From JAQIBY01 sp964615585 (lineage in GTDB: Bacteria > Bacteroidota > Bacteroidia > Bacteroidales > ML635J-15), in contig CAZTNS010000003.1 of the NCBI GenBank assembly GCA_964615585.1, positions 1 through 56,937 of the forward strand: DNA of 56,937 nucleotides, in the 5' to 3' direction. The notes under the pieces were generated by a model. That model was not told the origin of the DNA. It worked only from the letters and a program-made list of their open reading frames with translations, and did not search any database. The stretch's first letter is position 1. Every line of letters starts with the position of its first letter. The position numbers were made by a program, and so were the translations under genes. Shown one piece after another: positions 6,966 to 15,499 of this stretch.

Positions 6966-7748
6966 TTGATGCAATTAAGCAACAAATCAGATAAGCAAGA
7001 ACAAAACGGGTTTTACCAAACCCTGAATCATTTAATAAACAAAGTTGTGATGCGACATGTTTCCAGGGGAGTAATTCCCACAAGGGAACAGGAAGATGTT
7101 AAAACATCCATCCTGGAGAAATTCCTTTTAAAGCAGAATAAAATTGATGGTTCTTTTCAGGGAAAGTCAAAAATCGCAACATATTATACTGCAGTTATAA
7201 ATCGTATGTGTGCTGAAGTAATAAGAAAAGAACAAAAACACTGGTATGCTGTAAATGAATTTGTTGAGAACAGCACGCCTCATGATGCAACTTTAAGTTT
7301 TGATGCTGCAAAGGAAGTTATGGTAAAAGAAGAATTAAAAAGATTCATGGCCAGCATCATGCTTTTTAACGGCAGTCAATCTAAAGTAATACTGCTGCTA
7401 AAATACTATTATGATATTCCCTTGCTGCCCGGAGATGTTGCAAATTATGCAGGCGATAAAGAAAAAGAGGCAATTAAAATACTGGCCGGCAGAAGTGGAT
7501 TGTCAAAATCCGTAGTAAATGAAAGGCTGGCAAAGTTGGTTTTCCTGGTTGAACAAAAAAGAATGACTGGTGATGCCATTAGAATGTGGATAAATAAGCA
7601 GGTAGATATTCTGCTATACAGAATGAATGGAAGGAACAAGAGTTTTCATAACAAAGAGACGATAGGTGTAATGCTTGAAATGAAGTTTAATACAAATCAA
7701 AAAATTGACAATAATAAAGGTTATAATGCCTTAGATGATGCAAAATAA
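6966..7748 (+). CDS. Divergent sigma-70-like factor
   Basis: A 260-residue soluble protein. Residues about 35-90 resemble sigma region 2, with the pattern QEDVKTSILEKFL, FQGKSKIATYYTAVINR and CAEVIRKEQ corresponding to the usual recruitment and -10 binding helices. Residues about 155-215 could be region 4 (SKSVVNERLAKLV). It is longer and more divergent than an ordinary ECF factor, and the last 50 residues look unstructured. The strongest support is context: the next gene overlaps its end by 14 bases and encodes a membrane protein with an anti-sigma zinc motif. It is probably released on a surface or stress cue. The start could be either of two adjacent ATG codons. Confidence 0.65.
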   Translation: MMQLSNKSDKQEQNGFYQTLNHLINKVVMRHVSRGVIPTREQEDVKTSILEKFLLKQNKIDGSFQGKSKIATYYTAVINRMCAEVIRKEQKHWYAVNEFVENSTPHDATLSFDAAKEVMVKEELKRFMASIMLFNGSQSKVILLLKYYYDIPLLPGDVANYAGDKEKEAIKILAGRSGLSKSVVNERLAKLVFLVEQKRMTGDAIRMWINKQVDILLYRMNGRNKSFHNKETIGVMLEMKFNTNQKIDNNKGYNALDDAK

Positions 7749-8574
7749 ACAACAACATCTAACTCCGGAGCAAATTGCCAGATGTGCTGATGCCATCAAC
7801 AGCGATACTTATACACATTTGCCTGAGTTCATGCGTTTCCATTTGCTGGAGTGTAATCAATGTGCTGCAGAAGTTGTGAACGTGGCTGTAATGTCTTCAG
7901 ACATGGAAAATGTCAGTATCCCTGAATTGGAAAGCAAAAATGCCCGCATGTATAGGTTCCGAAAGAGTGCAAATAAAAAATTACTGTTTGGAATAGCTGC
8001 GTCAGTAGCAATAATTGCCTTTGCATTATTAATAACTTTACCCAGAGATAACGCTCTCTATGATCAAAATGAAATTGTGAGTAAACAAGATATCCCTGCT
8101 GGTGATGACAGTATGACCCATTATGCCGTTCGGACAACCAACGAGCCAGAAGAAAAGGCTGCCGTGGCGAATGCCCCGCATTTCCCCCGTGATTATGTAT
8201 CTGATACAAATGACATGAAGGAATCTGTATCCAATAAGCGTGAAAACGAATTGCTGGCGGATTATGAACCCCGGCCAAAGCTTGAAAAACTGTATGAAAA
8301 TATGCAAGGTGGTTACAGGGGCGGATCTACAGAGGTGATAACACCGCCCGAATTGTATTGCAATGAAGAAATAAGCCTGCAATGGAAGAATGACTCCCGA
8401 CAGACTTTAATCGTGGAGATTTTCGACAATAAAGGAGTTGAAATTATTTCAAATAGAACTACCTGTAATAATTATAAATTACCTCAGCTGAATCCCGGTT
8501 TATATTACTGGAAACTTATTGACAAAGATTTTGAACTGCTTTTTGTCGGGAAGCTAATTGTAAGAAATGAATAA
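7735..8574 (+). CDS. Membrane-anchored anti-sigma factor with zinc-binding motif
   Basis: A 279-residue protein. The cytoplasmic N-terminus carries the zinc anti-sigma signature His36-x3-Cys40-x2-Cys43 (HLLECNQC). One membrane helix at about 83-102 (LFGIAASVAIIAFALLITL) is followed by a periplasmic part. The periplasmic region has an acidic linker and, from about 195, a beta-rich domain (ELYCNEEISLQWKNDSRQ to the end) resembling an Ig-like sandwich. It overlaps the sigma-factor gene by 14 bases, a usual sign of translational coupling and stoichiometric control. The ligand or protease that relieves inhibition is unknown. Confidence 0.75.
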   Translation: MMQNKQQHLTPEQIARCADAINSDTYTHLPEFMRFHLLECNQCAAEVVNVAVMSSDMENVSIPELESKNARMYRFRKSANKKLLFGIAASVAIIAFALLITLPRDNALYDQNEIVSKQDIPAGDDSMTHYAVRTTNEPEEKAAVANAPHFPRDYVSDTNDMKESVSNKRENELLADYEPRPKLEKLYENMQGGYRGGSTEVITPPELYCNEEISLQWKNDSRQTLIVEIFDNKGVEIISNRTTCNNYKLPQLNPGLYYWKLIDKDFELLFVGKLIVRNE

Positions 8575-8600
8575 GGATATTTTAAATTATTGGATTAAAG

Positions 8601-8631
8601 ATAACATATTTTTTTCAAAAAGTTATGTTAT
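8601..8631. promoter_or_regulatory. Inverted repeat between anti-sigma and lipoprotein genes
   Basis: ATAACATA (8601-8608) and TATGTTAT (8624-8631) are perfect inverted copies separated by 15 AT-rich bases. The repeat sits midway between the anti-sigma stop and the PKD lipoprotein start. It could be an operator for the lipoprotein gene or a weak terminator; its low G+C content favours a protein-binding site. Confidence 0.4.
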
Positions 8632-8689
8632 GTGCAACAAAATTAAAAAGAAAAAGAACATATATTATTTACCTTAAAAATTTTGAAAA

Positions 8690-9442
8690 ATGAAAAAAAT
8701 TAGTTTGATTTTATCAGTTTTGACTGCATTTGCACTTATGACTTTTCTGTTCAGTGCATGTAACAAAGATGAGGAACCGGAAGAGCCGGAAGTTAGCTTT
8801 GATATTTCCAAAAATTATTACAAAGCCCCGGTGGAAGTTAGTTTCACGAACACCAGTGAGGCAAATGATTATACCATCTCTTCCTGGGAATGGGATTTTG
8901 GTGATGATGAAACCTCCACGGAAAAAAGCGCTACACATGAATACACCGAGGCGGGATATCACCATGTTACATTAAAAGCCAACTATGGTGATGGAGAAGA
9001 GAAATATGGAAATGGATATGTTACGGTTTATGGAGATATCACAGGCTGGACTCCCGATGATGTTGATCTTTATAAAGACGCCTGGGCTGATGAAGATCTG
9101 CCCGTTTCTGCTTACCTGGTGTTAAGAGATGCTCAGGGAAACATTTATCATTATTCAGATAGCGAAACATTCAAAACCTGGAGTGAACTTGATGCAGATC
9201 ATCCCCCAATTGGAATTTCAATAAATGGTTATGGGGAACAAGCATTATCATCAGGACAGATAACATTTGAGCTTTTGGAATACGATGGCGGCGAAACAGT
9301 AAATCCTGACAGTGATCGTGAAATATACAGTGTTACGATTAATGGTTCTGATTTTATGCCTGAAAATGAAGAGGGCCCATACATGCCTATTTACAATCCT
9401 TCTGAGCCGGTTAGCATGGGAATTGACTGGCTGGTAGATTAA
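8690..9442 (+). CDS. PKD-domain lipoprotein
   Basis: A 250-residue exported lipoprotein. The signal peptide ends in a lipobox FSAC with Cys24, followed by an acidic stretch (NKDEEPEEPE), which in Bacteroidota often directs export to the cell surface. Residues about 33-116 are a PKD domain, with the typical WEWDFGDDE and HEYTEAGYHHVTL strands. The remaining 130 residues are acidic and beta-rich with no assigned family. It follows the sigma/anti-sigma pair by 115 bases on the same strand and may be its regulatory target or a sensed surface protein; this link is inference from position. A strong terminator follows. Confidence 0.85.
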   Translation: MKKISLILSVLTAFALMTFLFSACNKDEEPEEPEVSFDISKNYYKAPVEVSFTNTSEANDYTISSWEWDFGDDETSTEKSATHEYTEAGYHHVTLKANYGDGEEKYGNGYVTVYGDITGWTPDDVDLYKDAWADEDLPVSAYLVLRDAQGNIYHYSDSETFKTWSELDADHPPIGISINGYGEQALSSGQITFELLEYDGGETVNPDSDREIYSVTINGSDFMPENEEGPYMPIYNPSEPVSMGIDWLVD

Positions 9443-9476
9443 TTTATAATTCATATTACAATTCATGATCAATTAT

Positions 9477-9514
9477 AAAACACTTTCGGAATATTATTCC
9501 GGAGGTGTTTTTTT
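9477..9514 (+). terminator. Rho-independent terminator after the PKD lipoprotein gene
   Basis: Nested stems AACAC/GTGTT and CGGAAT/ATTCCG with a 3-base loop are followed by a run of T residues (9508-9515). It closes the sigma/anti-sigma/lipoprotein region. Confidence 0.85.
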
Positions 9515-9683
9515 TATTCCATCCCTCAAATCCTGCCTTTGCTTAGAGCAACGCCAACGCTAATCAGAGTCTGTCCCGACGGGGCTGAGCAAGAGTTATT
9601 ACTGACCGTGAAGTGGTCAAATATGCACTTAAACATAAGTTTATGCCCATAGAAGTTATACCATCAATAAACTGAAAGGTGAT

Positions 9684-9890
9684 ATGGATGACATGCAGGA
9701 TGCTACTCAGGAAAAATTTGTTCATTTGGCCGGTTCTTTCCGTAAGAATCAGGGGAAACCTGAATTTGAAAAGGAAGTAAACGAATGCATCCAAAATTGG
9801 GAGAGAATACTGAATGAATATGTTCACGGAAAAGCTGCTGATACTAATGATCAAAACGTGTTTGCCTTGTATTATAACAGAAGTTTATAA
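9684..9890 (+). CDS. Short open frame, possibly the remnant of a decayed gene
   Basis: A 68-residue charged frame begins MDDMQDATQEKFVHLAG and ends QNVFALYYNRSL. It is preceded by AAAGG at a plausible ribosome-binding distance. The amino acid composition looks protein-like, but I recognise no family. Just upstream, in another frame, DREVVKYALKHKF (about 9604-9642) also looks coding and runs into a stop at about 9673, which suggests a frameshifted older gene. It could instead be a genuine small protein. Confidence 0.35.
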   Translation: MDDMQDATQEKFVHLAGSFRKNQGKPEFEKEVNECIQNWERILNEYVHGKAADTNDQNVFALYYNRSL

Positions 9891-10262
9891 ATAATTTTAT
9901 GTATTTCTCCTGACATTCAATCAGTTACAACCTAACTAATTGAATATTAGAGACCACAAAAAAAATAACTCAAAGAACACTAAGTTATCTCAATAATATC
10001 TTTTTTGTTATGCAAATGTAAATCAATAATTTATAAAAATCAAATATTGACCACAAAAATAGTGAAAAAACATATTATTACACTGACTTGCAGCGACATA
10101 AGTTGAATTTTGCTATAAACTTCCGTTATAATCTGGCTGCAGCCCATTACATGATTGGGGAGTAGGAAATAGGGTTTGATTAACGGTTCATATTAACAAA
10201 AAGGGTAGTGTTGCATGTACTGCCTCCGGCGCAAAATCTGAAACAGCATGTTTTTATAACAC
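9891..10262. other. Intergenic region without a gene
   Basis: This is AT-rich DNA with no supported frame. It contains ACCACAAA...CTCAAAGAACACTAAG (about 9954-9982), which resembles the CACAAAGGCACTAAG motif of the fold-back repeat near 48000. A TAACT/AGTTA hairpin overlaps it. Otherwise I see nothing. Confidence 0.4.
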
Positions 10263-10285
10263 AAAAACCCACACGAGGGTGGGTT
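10263..10285 (-). terminator. Terminator for the minus-strand DUF2795 operon
   Basis: On the minus strand AACCCAC and GTGGGTT (10279-10285 and 10266-10272 in plus coordinates) pair around a 6-base loop and are followed by TTTTT. It lies 31 bases beyond the DUF2795 stop codon. Confidence 0.8.
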
Positions 10286-10315
10286 GGGTTAATAATCTTA
10301 AGGCGTCAAATCACC

Positions 10316-10537
10316 TTAATACTCATCTTCATTGAAGAAAAAATCATCTTTGCTGGGGTAATCCGGCCAGATGTCTTCAATGCTGTCGTATGATTCACCT
10401 TCATCTTCAATTTCCTGAAGGTTTTCAATCACTTCGAGCGGTGCCCCCGAACGGATGGCATAGTCGATGAGTTCTTCCTTGGTTGCTGGCCAGGGGGCGT
10501 CTTCAAGTTTTGATGCTAATTCAAGAGTCCAATACAT
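10316..10537 (-). CDS. DUF2795 family small acidic protein
   Basis: A 73-residue acidic protein. Its start (MYWTLELASKLEDAPWPATK), the central SGAPLEVIENLQE and the end DFFFNEDEY match my memory of the short Bacteroidota DUF2795 proteins almost word for word. The function is unknown; the very high conservation in the phylum suggests a housekeeping role. It has its own good promoter match inside the 3' end of the adenosyltransferase gene and its own terminator, so it can be expressed independently. Confidence 0.88.
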   Translation of the reverse strand: MYWTLELASKLEDAPWPATKEELIDYAIRSGAPLEVIENLQEIEDEGESYDSIEDIWPDYPSKDDFFFNEDEY

Positions 10538-10573
10538 AAAAAATTGCTTTTCTATCCGTTTTTTTCAGGACTG

Positions 10574-10602
10574 CGAATTTAAAAAAAATATTAATACTCA
10601 AA
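10574..10602 (-). promoter_or_regulatory. Bacteroidota-type promoter for the DUF2795 gene
   Basis: On the minus strand TTTG (10602-10599) and TAAATTCG (10581-10574) are separated by 17 bases. This is one base off the TAnnTTTG -7 consensus of the Bacteroidota housekeeping sigma factor. It lies 37 bases before the start codon. Confidence 0.55.
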
Positions 10603-11158
10603 CATTCTTTTTCCATAAAATATCAACAATTTTTTTTTTGTGCGCTGTATATCGTGCCAGAACAAAGAAGTAATCGGACAAGCGGTTCAAAAAAGAAATG
10701 ATAAAATTGTTGGTATTTTCTTTATCTGTAATTGCCACAACGTGTCTTTCTGCCCTCCGGCATACTGTGCGGGCAATATGACAGGAAACAACCTGTGGAT
10801 CGCCTGCAGGAAAGATAAAACCCCTAAGTTCGGGCAGATTTTTGTTCATAAAGTCAATTTCATGTTCAATAAATTGCACATGGTGTTCATCCATCGGGGG
10901 CAATTCTTTTTCCTTGTTTTTTGAGTTGTTGGAATCACAAGCAACGTGCGAACAGATAGAAAACAAGTCACTCTGTATTTTTGTCAATGTTTCTTTTTGT
11001 TGTTGAGGTAAATCGTATGCGTTTATCATCCCAACCCACGAGATAAGTTCGTCAATGGTGCCGTATGCCTCCAGTCTGGGATGATCTTTGCTTACTTTTT
11101 CACCGGTAAAAAGGCTGGTTTTTCCTTTATCACCGGTTTTTGTATAAATCTTAGTCAT
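10598..11158 (-). CDS. Cob(I)yrinic acid a,c-diamide adenosyltransferase, PduO type
   Basis: A 186-residue enzyme that transfers the adenosyl group of ATP to cob(I)alamin, giving coenzyme B12 for mutases. The N-terminal TKTGDKGKTSLFTGE is the P-loop-like ATP-binding signature of PduO-type enzymes. GTIDELISWVG and the helix around CHIARTVCRRAERHV (with the conserved Arg and Glu residues), then LNRLSDYFFVLAR, complete the family pattern. Its length is normal. It starts 3 bases after the ABC ATPase stop, so they share a transcript, although no functional link is obvious. Confidence 0.93.
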   Translation of the reverse strand: MTKIYTKTGDKGKTSLFTGEKVSKDHPRLEAYGTIDELISWVGMINAYDLPQQQKETLTKIQSDLFSICSHVACDSNNSKNKEKELPPMDEHHVQFIEHEIDFMNKNLPELRGFIFPAGDPQVVSCHIARTVCRRAERHVVAITDKENTNNFIISFLNRLSDYFFVLARYTAHKKKIVDILWKKNV

Positions 11159-11161
11159 GGT

Positions 11162-11872
11162 TTATGGGTTTACAAGGCTGATTGGATTTTCGTTTTGGGT
11201 GTCTGATTCTATTTTTCCATCCCGTAGCCGGACAATCCTTTGTGCATGCCTGGCGATATCTTCTTCGTGGGTAACCAACACCACCGTATTCCCGGCGTTG
11301 TGAATTTCCTCGAATAGCTGCATGATATCCAGGGAAGTTTTGGTGTCAAGGTTACCCGTAGGTTCGTCAGCGAGGATAATAGCGGGTTTGTTCACAAGTG
11401 CCCTGGCAACAGCGACACGTTGGCGCTGTCCACCGGAAAGCTCATTGGGTTTGTGATGCATGCGGTCTGCAAGCCCGACGGATGACAACACTTCCTTAGC
11501 CCTTTGTTCCCTTTCTTTCTTTTTTATCCCGGCATAAACCAATGGTAACATCACATTGTCCAAGGCATTAAACCGGGGAAGAAGGTTGAAAACCTGAAAA
11601 ATAAACCCGATTTCCTGGTTACGAATTTCTGCCAGCTCATTGTCAGTCATCTGGCTTACGTTGGTGCCGTTAAGTATGTATTCTCCTTTTGTTAAAGAAT
11701 CAAGGCACCCTATAATGTTCATGAGGGTGGATTTTCCGCTGCCGGAAGGCCCCATAACGGCCACATATTCATTCTTTTTGATGTTCAGGTCTATGGAGCG
11801 TAATGCTTTGACAGTCTGAACGCCCATTTCGTAATGCTTGACCAGTTTCTGAAGTTGGATGATATCTTCCAT
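11162..11872 (-). CDS. ABC transporter ATP-binding protein, LolD/MacB type
   Basis: A 236-residue ATPase with Walker A GPSGSGKST (about 41-49), the Q-loop IFQVFNLLPRFNALDN, signature LSGGQRQRVAVARAL (about 144-158), Walker B IILADEPTGNLD (about 165-176) and the H-loop VLVTHEED. This is the LolD/MacB/FtsE-like subfamily, which powers extraction of lipoproteins or peptides rather than substrate uptake. There is no permease gene beside it; the neighbours are dipeptidyl peptidase IV and the adenosyltransferase. The partner must be encoded elsewhere. Confidence 0.92.
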   Translation of the reverse strand: MEDIIQLQKLVKHYEMGVQTVKALRSIDLNIKKNEYVAVMGPSGSGKSTLMNIIGCLDSLTKGEYILNGTNVSQMTDNELAEIRNQEIGFIFQVFNLLPRFNALDNVMLPLVYAGIKKKEREQRAKEVLSSVGLADRMHHKPNELSGGQRQRVAVARALVNKPAIILADEPTGNLDTKTSLDIMQLFEEIHNAGNTVVLVTHEEDIARHAQRIVRLRDGKIESDTQNENPISLVNP

Positions 11873-11942
11873 GTTGATGCTGTCAATGCTTTTTTTGACT
11901 TGTTTTAGTTAGTTATATGCTATATTTTAAACGTATGATCAA

Positions 11943-14117
11943 TCATAAATTTTCCATCAAAAAGTTCGTCATTTTAGTGTACAGGTGTAACCTGGCGTTT
12001 CCTCCGTATATCCCGTGGTCCCTGTTCGGATAAGCCATCATCTCAAAATGCTTATTGGCAGCCACCAATTTGTTGATGTAATCCATGCTGTTCTGAAAAT
12101 GCACGTTATCATCTGCTGTGCCGTGCACAAGCAAAAGCTCGCCCTCAAGTTTACCAATATGATTGATGGGAGAATTGTCGTCGTATCCACCGGCGTTGTC
12201 CTGTGGCAATCCATTGTAGCGTTCGGTATATATGGTATCGTAATATCTCCAGTTGGTTACCGGTGCCACTGCAATTCCTGCCTTGAAATGCGCTGCACCT
12301 TTGGTCAGGCATAAATTGGTCAGGTATCCGCCGTAACTCCATCCGAAAATACCAATGCGTTTCTCGTCAATATATTTACGTTCAGCCAGTTGTTTTGCAC
12401 ATGTGATGAGGTCCTCGGTTTCGTATTTGCCTAGTTCTTCATAAGTAATTTGTTTGAAGTCCCTGCCACGAAACCCCGTTCCCCGGTTATCCACCGACAC
12501 AACGATATATCCTTTTTGAGCCAGCAATTGCCACCATCCGTTGTTGTGATCCCAGGCATCTGCTACCGTTTGTGAGCCGGGGCCTCCGTAGGTATAAATC
12601 AATACGGGGTAAGATTTCCTTTTTTTGAAATCCGGTGGTTTTATCATCCATGCATTCAGGTCTGTTTCACCATCGGCTGCTTTGAGCGTAAAAAACTCTT
12701 TTTTGACAAAACCAAAATCTTTCATGGTTTCTTTCATGCCTTTGTTTTCTTTCAGCAAGCGGACAAATTCAGTGTTTTTACGGTGAAGACTGACAGTAAG
12801 CGGGGTGTTGGCATCGGTGTGTTCCTCGATGTAATATTTATAGCCTTTGCTGAATTTGAATGCTGTGGTTCCGGTTTTTTCATTCAGTTTTTTCTTTTGT
12901 TTTCCATCTTTATTGATGGCATATACATTACGTTGCAGTGGCGAGGTTTCTGTTGATTGATAATAGCACAACTCTTCATTGGTATCGTACCCATAAAAAT
13001 CAGTCACTTCCCAATTTCCGGATGTAATCTGATTTTGTAATTCCCCGTCCATGTTATAACGGTACAAATGCCGAAACCCACTTTCTGAATGCGTCATCAC
13101 AAAATGTTCTCCGTCCGGCAGAAATGTCACATCATCATGCAACTCGATGTAATTTTCGGCGTTGAGGGAGAGGATGATGTTGGATGCATTGCTTTCTGCA
13201 TTTACCTTATGGAGATTGTATTCATTTTGTAGCCTGTTCATGCTGACAACAGCAAACTCAGATGGATTTGCTGTTTGATAAATGCGGGGCACATAAAATT
13301 CGCCTTCCGTGTCAAGCTTAACATGTTGAGTTTTTCCTGATTGAATATCGTAAATATGCACACTGACTTCAGAATTTTCTTCACCAGCCTTGGGGTATTT
13401 ATATTTGTATTGGTCAGGGTATAGGTTCCCGTATATTGGCATGTTAAATTCTTTGACATTGCTTTCGTCTGTTTTTAAAAAAGCAATGTATTGGTTGTTT
13501 TTTGACCAGGTATAGGCTTTTGCAAAACTGAATTCTTCTTCATATACCCAGTCCGGGATGCCATTGATAATTTTGTTTTTTTCGCCGTCATCCGTGATTT
13601 GTGTGGTTTGTTTGGTTTCAATGTCATATAGATACATGTTATTGTCCAGCACATAACTAACGTAATTTCCTTGCGGCGAAAATACGGCTGCCTGGATTTT
13701 GTTTCCTTCACTCACGGGGGCAATGGAATTATTTTCTCTGTTAAAAATATGAAAGTTTGCTTTATATGAATGCCTGTAAATGGATTTATGGCCTGTGGCA
13801 ATCAACATGAGGTTTTCATCTTTACTGAATTTATAGTCGAATATCCACTCGTTTTCATACGTGTCTTCAAAATTACCGAGTTTAAAAATGACACTGTCTT
13901 TTTCACCGGTTTCATAATCTGCCATTAGAATGCTGTTGCGGGTCATGTTAAGCCTGGTAAAATGTTTGCCATCGTCCATGCTGCGAATTCCACGAACCAT
14001 GCCCGGCTGAAATCGTCCTTTTGACCAAATGTCTTCCAGTGTGATTTCTTTCTGTGCAAAAATTGGTGTTGCAATCAACAATACCAATAGGCTGATGATA
14101 GTACTATGTGTTTTCAT
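11943..14117 (-). CDS. Dipeptidyl peptidase IV (S9B family)
   Basis: A 724-residue exported serine peptidase that removes Xaa-Pro dipeptides from peptide N-termini. The signal peptide ends at FAQ (residue 22). A beta-propeller occupies about 30-470 and contains DWVYEEE (189-195), whose glutamates hold the substrate amino terminus. The alpha/beta-hydrolase domain has Ser594 in GWSYGGY, an Asp in GTADDNV (669 or 670) and His701 in RDHGI. The length equals that of the Porphyromonas enzyme. A -7-like TACTTTTG lies 29 bases before the start. It probably works in the periplasm on peptides from protein degradation. Confidence 0.95.
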   Translation of the reverse strand: MKTHSTIISLLVLLIATPIFAQKEITLEDIWSKGRFQPGMVRGIRSMDDGKHFTRLNMTRNSILMADYETGEKDSVIFKLGNFEDTYENEWIFDYKFSKDENLMLIATGHKSIYRHSYKANFHIFNRENNSIAPVSEGNKIQAAVFSPQGNYVSYVLDNNMYLYDIETKQTTQITDDGEKNKIINGIPDWVYEEEFSFAKAYTWSKNNQYIAFLKTDESNVKEFNMPIYGNLYPDQYKYKYPKAGEENSEVSVHIYDIQSGKTQHVKLDTEGEFYVPRIYQTANPSEFAVVSMNRLQNEYNLHKVNAESNASNIILSLNAENYIELHDDVTFLPDGEHFVMTHSESGFRHLYRYNMDGELQNQITSGNWEVTDFYGYDTNEELCYYQSTETSPLQRNVYAINKDGKQKKKLNEKTGTTAFKFSKGYKYYIEEHTDANTPLTVSLHRKNTEFVRLLKENKGMKETMKDFGFVKKEFFTLKAADGETDLNAWMIKPPDFKKRKSYPVLIYTYGGPGSQTVADAWDHNNGWWQLLAQKGYIVVSVDNRGTGFRGRDFKQITYEELGKYETEDLITCAKQLAERKYIDEKRIGIFGWSYGGYLTNLCLTKGAAHFKAGIAVAPVTNWRYYDTIYTERYNGLPQDNAGGYDDNSPINHIGKLEGELLLVHGTADDNVHFQNSMDYINKLVAANKHFEMMAYPNRDHGIYGGNARLHLYTKMTNFLMENL

Positions 14118-14706
14118 TTTTTTGTTTTATTTAAAGATTTCCAAACAAAAGTAACAATTTTCCTGCCGAAAATGACAGGGCTGTACATATTTTACAGACA
14201 AAAAAATATTACGCCTGTGCTAGATGTTTAGTAATCTAAACTTTTAAATAAAACTCATTTTACTTTTCATTGCTTTGATGGGATTTAGTGTTACCGTCAT
14301 CCGTCGGCACAGCTTTGGTGCTTTAGTGGCATATTTTTTTTGCCACCAAAACATCCCGATACGCTCATGCCCTGTTAAAAATTGCTTCGCATTTCACAGG
14401 AGAAACTTCGCTACAGAACAGACAAAATTTCAAAATTCCACTAAATAGTGTCCATCTATAACGTCCGAATGATTAGCTATCAAAAATCACAAAACCTGTC
14501 CGGCAAAGAAGGAAGTCGGGAGTTATGAGTATTGCTTTGGACTCCGAACTTAGGACTTCAGTATATTCAGTTCTAATTATTTAATTATAGATAAATATTC
14601 GACTTTATCGGCAAGCTCTAAATAGTTTTACAATAACAGGTTTATTGTTTTTAAAAAGTCTGTATTTTAGGAGCACAACAGTCGATCTTATTTTGATAAA
14701 AGCGGA
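14118..14706. other. Intergenic region with several hairpins, no gene seen
   Basis: There is no supported frame. Hairpins are GTTTAG-TAAT-CTAAAC then TTTT (14226-14245), GTGGCA/TGCCAC with a T-rich loop (14326-14346), and CCTGT...TGC-TTC-GCA...ACAGG (14371-14400). A further stretch (about 14505-14565) has GAAGTC/GACTTC arms and GTCGGGAGT-like repeats common in Bacteroidota intergenic DNA. The second hairpin could end transcription of a distant gene. It looks like decayed or repeat-derived DNA. Confidence 0.45.
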
Positions 14707-15402
14707 TTATCCGTGGTTTTCTACCATTTTCTCAAGTTTTTTAAACGATCCGAGGAATTTGTTTATGCCAAAGGGTTTTCCATGGCCCGGGTAAAAATGT
14801 TTTGTCCCGTATTCGTTCAGGATATGCCATGATTTAAGCAGTGCCTTTTTATCGTTGATAAACGGCGGGATAACATGCCTTGAAAACTTCAGGTTAAAAC
14901 AGGTATCCCCGGTAAAGGCGTTGCCGTTCTCAAACAATACAGAGACAGAACCTTTGGTGTGTCCGGGGGTAGGGATGATAAAAGCCGAAAAACCATAAGG
15001 ACGCAGGTCTGTCTTATATTGAATGGTTTCATCAGCTTTCACATTGGTAAATTTCATACGACGCGGAAACAATTTGAACAACCTGATTCCCAATTTCGCA
15101 ACAAAAGTAACAGGGTCAGGCAACACAACCTCAGCGTTCTCAATGATGGCTGCTTCAGATTTGTGTATGACAATCCGTGCATTGGTCAAAAATTTCAAAA
15201 ACTCCAGGTTACCTGCATGGTCGTAATGAGCATGGGTAATGACAATGATTTTAACTTTGCAGGGAGAAATATTATGCTTCCGCATGAAGCGCAGGATTTT
15301 TTTACTTTTTTTTGGAATCCCTGTATCAATAAGCATCCAGCCGGTTGCCGAACGTATGAAATAAAGGTTAGCGTTCCCGAGTTTTAATCGTCGTATATTC
15401 AT
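14707..15402 (-). CDS. Metallo-beta-lactamase-fold hydrolase
   Basis: The start is set at the ATG giving MNIRRLKLGNANLYFI (231 residues). A frame extends 88 codons further upstream, but that part overlaps the divergent barrel gene and contains no family sequence. Metal ligands are visible: H57, H59, D61 and H62 in THAHYDHAGN, His in TPGHTKGS, Asp in FTGDTCF and the C-terminal His in YPGHGKP. The fold covers glyoxalase II-like and many other hydrolases, so the substrate is unknown. There is no signal peptide, so it is cytoplasmic. Confidence 0.9.
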   Translation of the reverse strand: MNIRRLKLGNANLYFIRSATGWMLIDTGIPKKSKKILRFMRKHNISPCKVKIIVITHAHYDHAGNLEFLKFLTNARIVIHKSEAAIIENAEVVLPDPVTFVAKLGIRLFKLFPRRMKFTNVKADETIQYKTDLRPYGFSAFIIPTPGHTKGSVSVLFENGNAFTGDTCFNLKFSRHVIPPFINDKKALLKSWHILNEYGTKHFYPGHGKPFGINKFLGSFKKLEKMVENHG

Positions 15403-15499
15403 ATTGTTTTCTTTCTTTGGCGTAAAATATAAAAATAATGCAACGTGACCATGGTAATATGTGTTTTTAATTTGAATCATTTTTTGTAATATTGAAAAC

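Noticed and set aside
8886..8960. Possible reading of the PKD lipoprotein as a T9SS cargo
   Set aside because: The protein has a lipobox and no YPNP-type C-terminal sorting domain.
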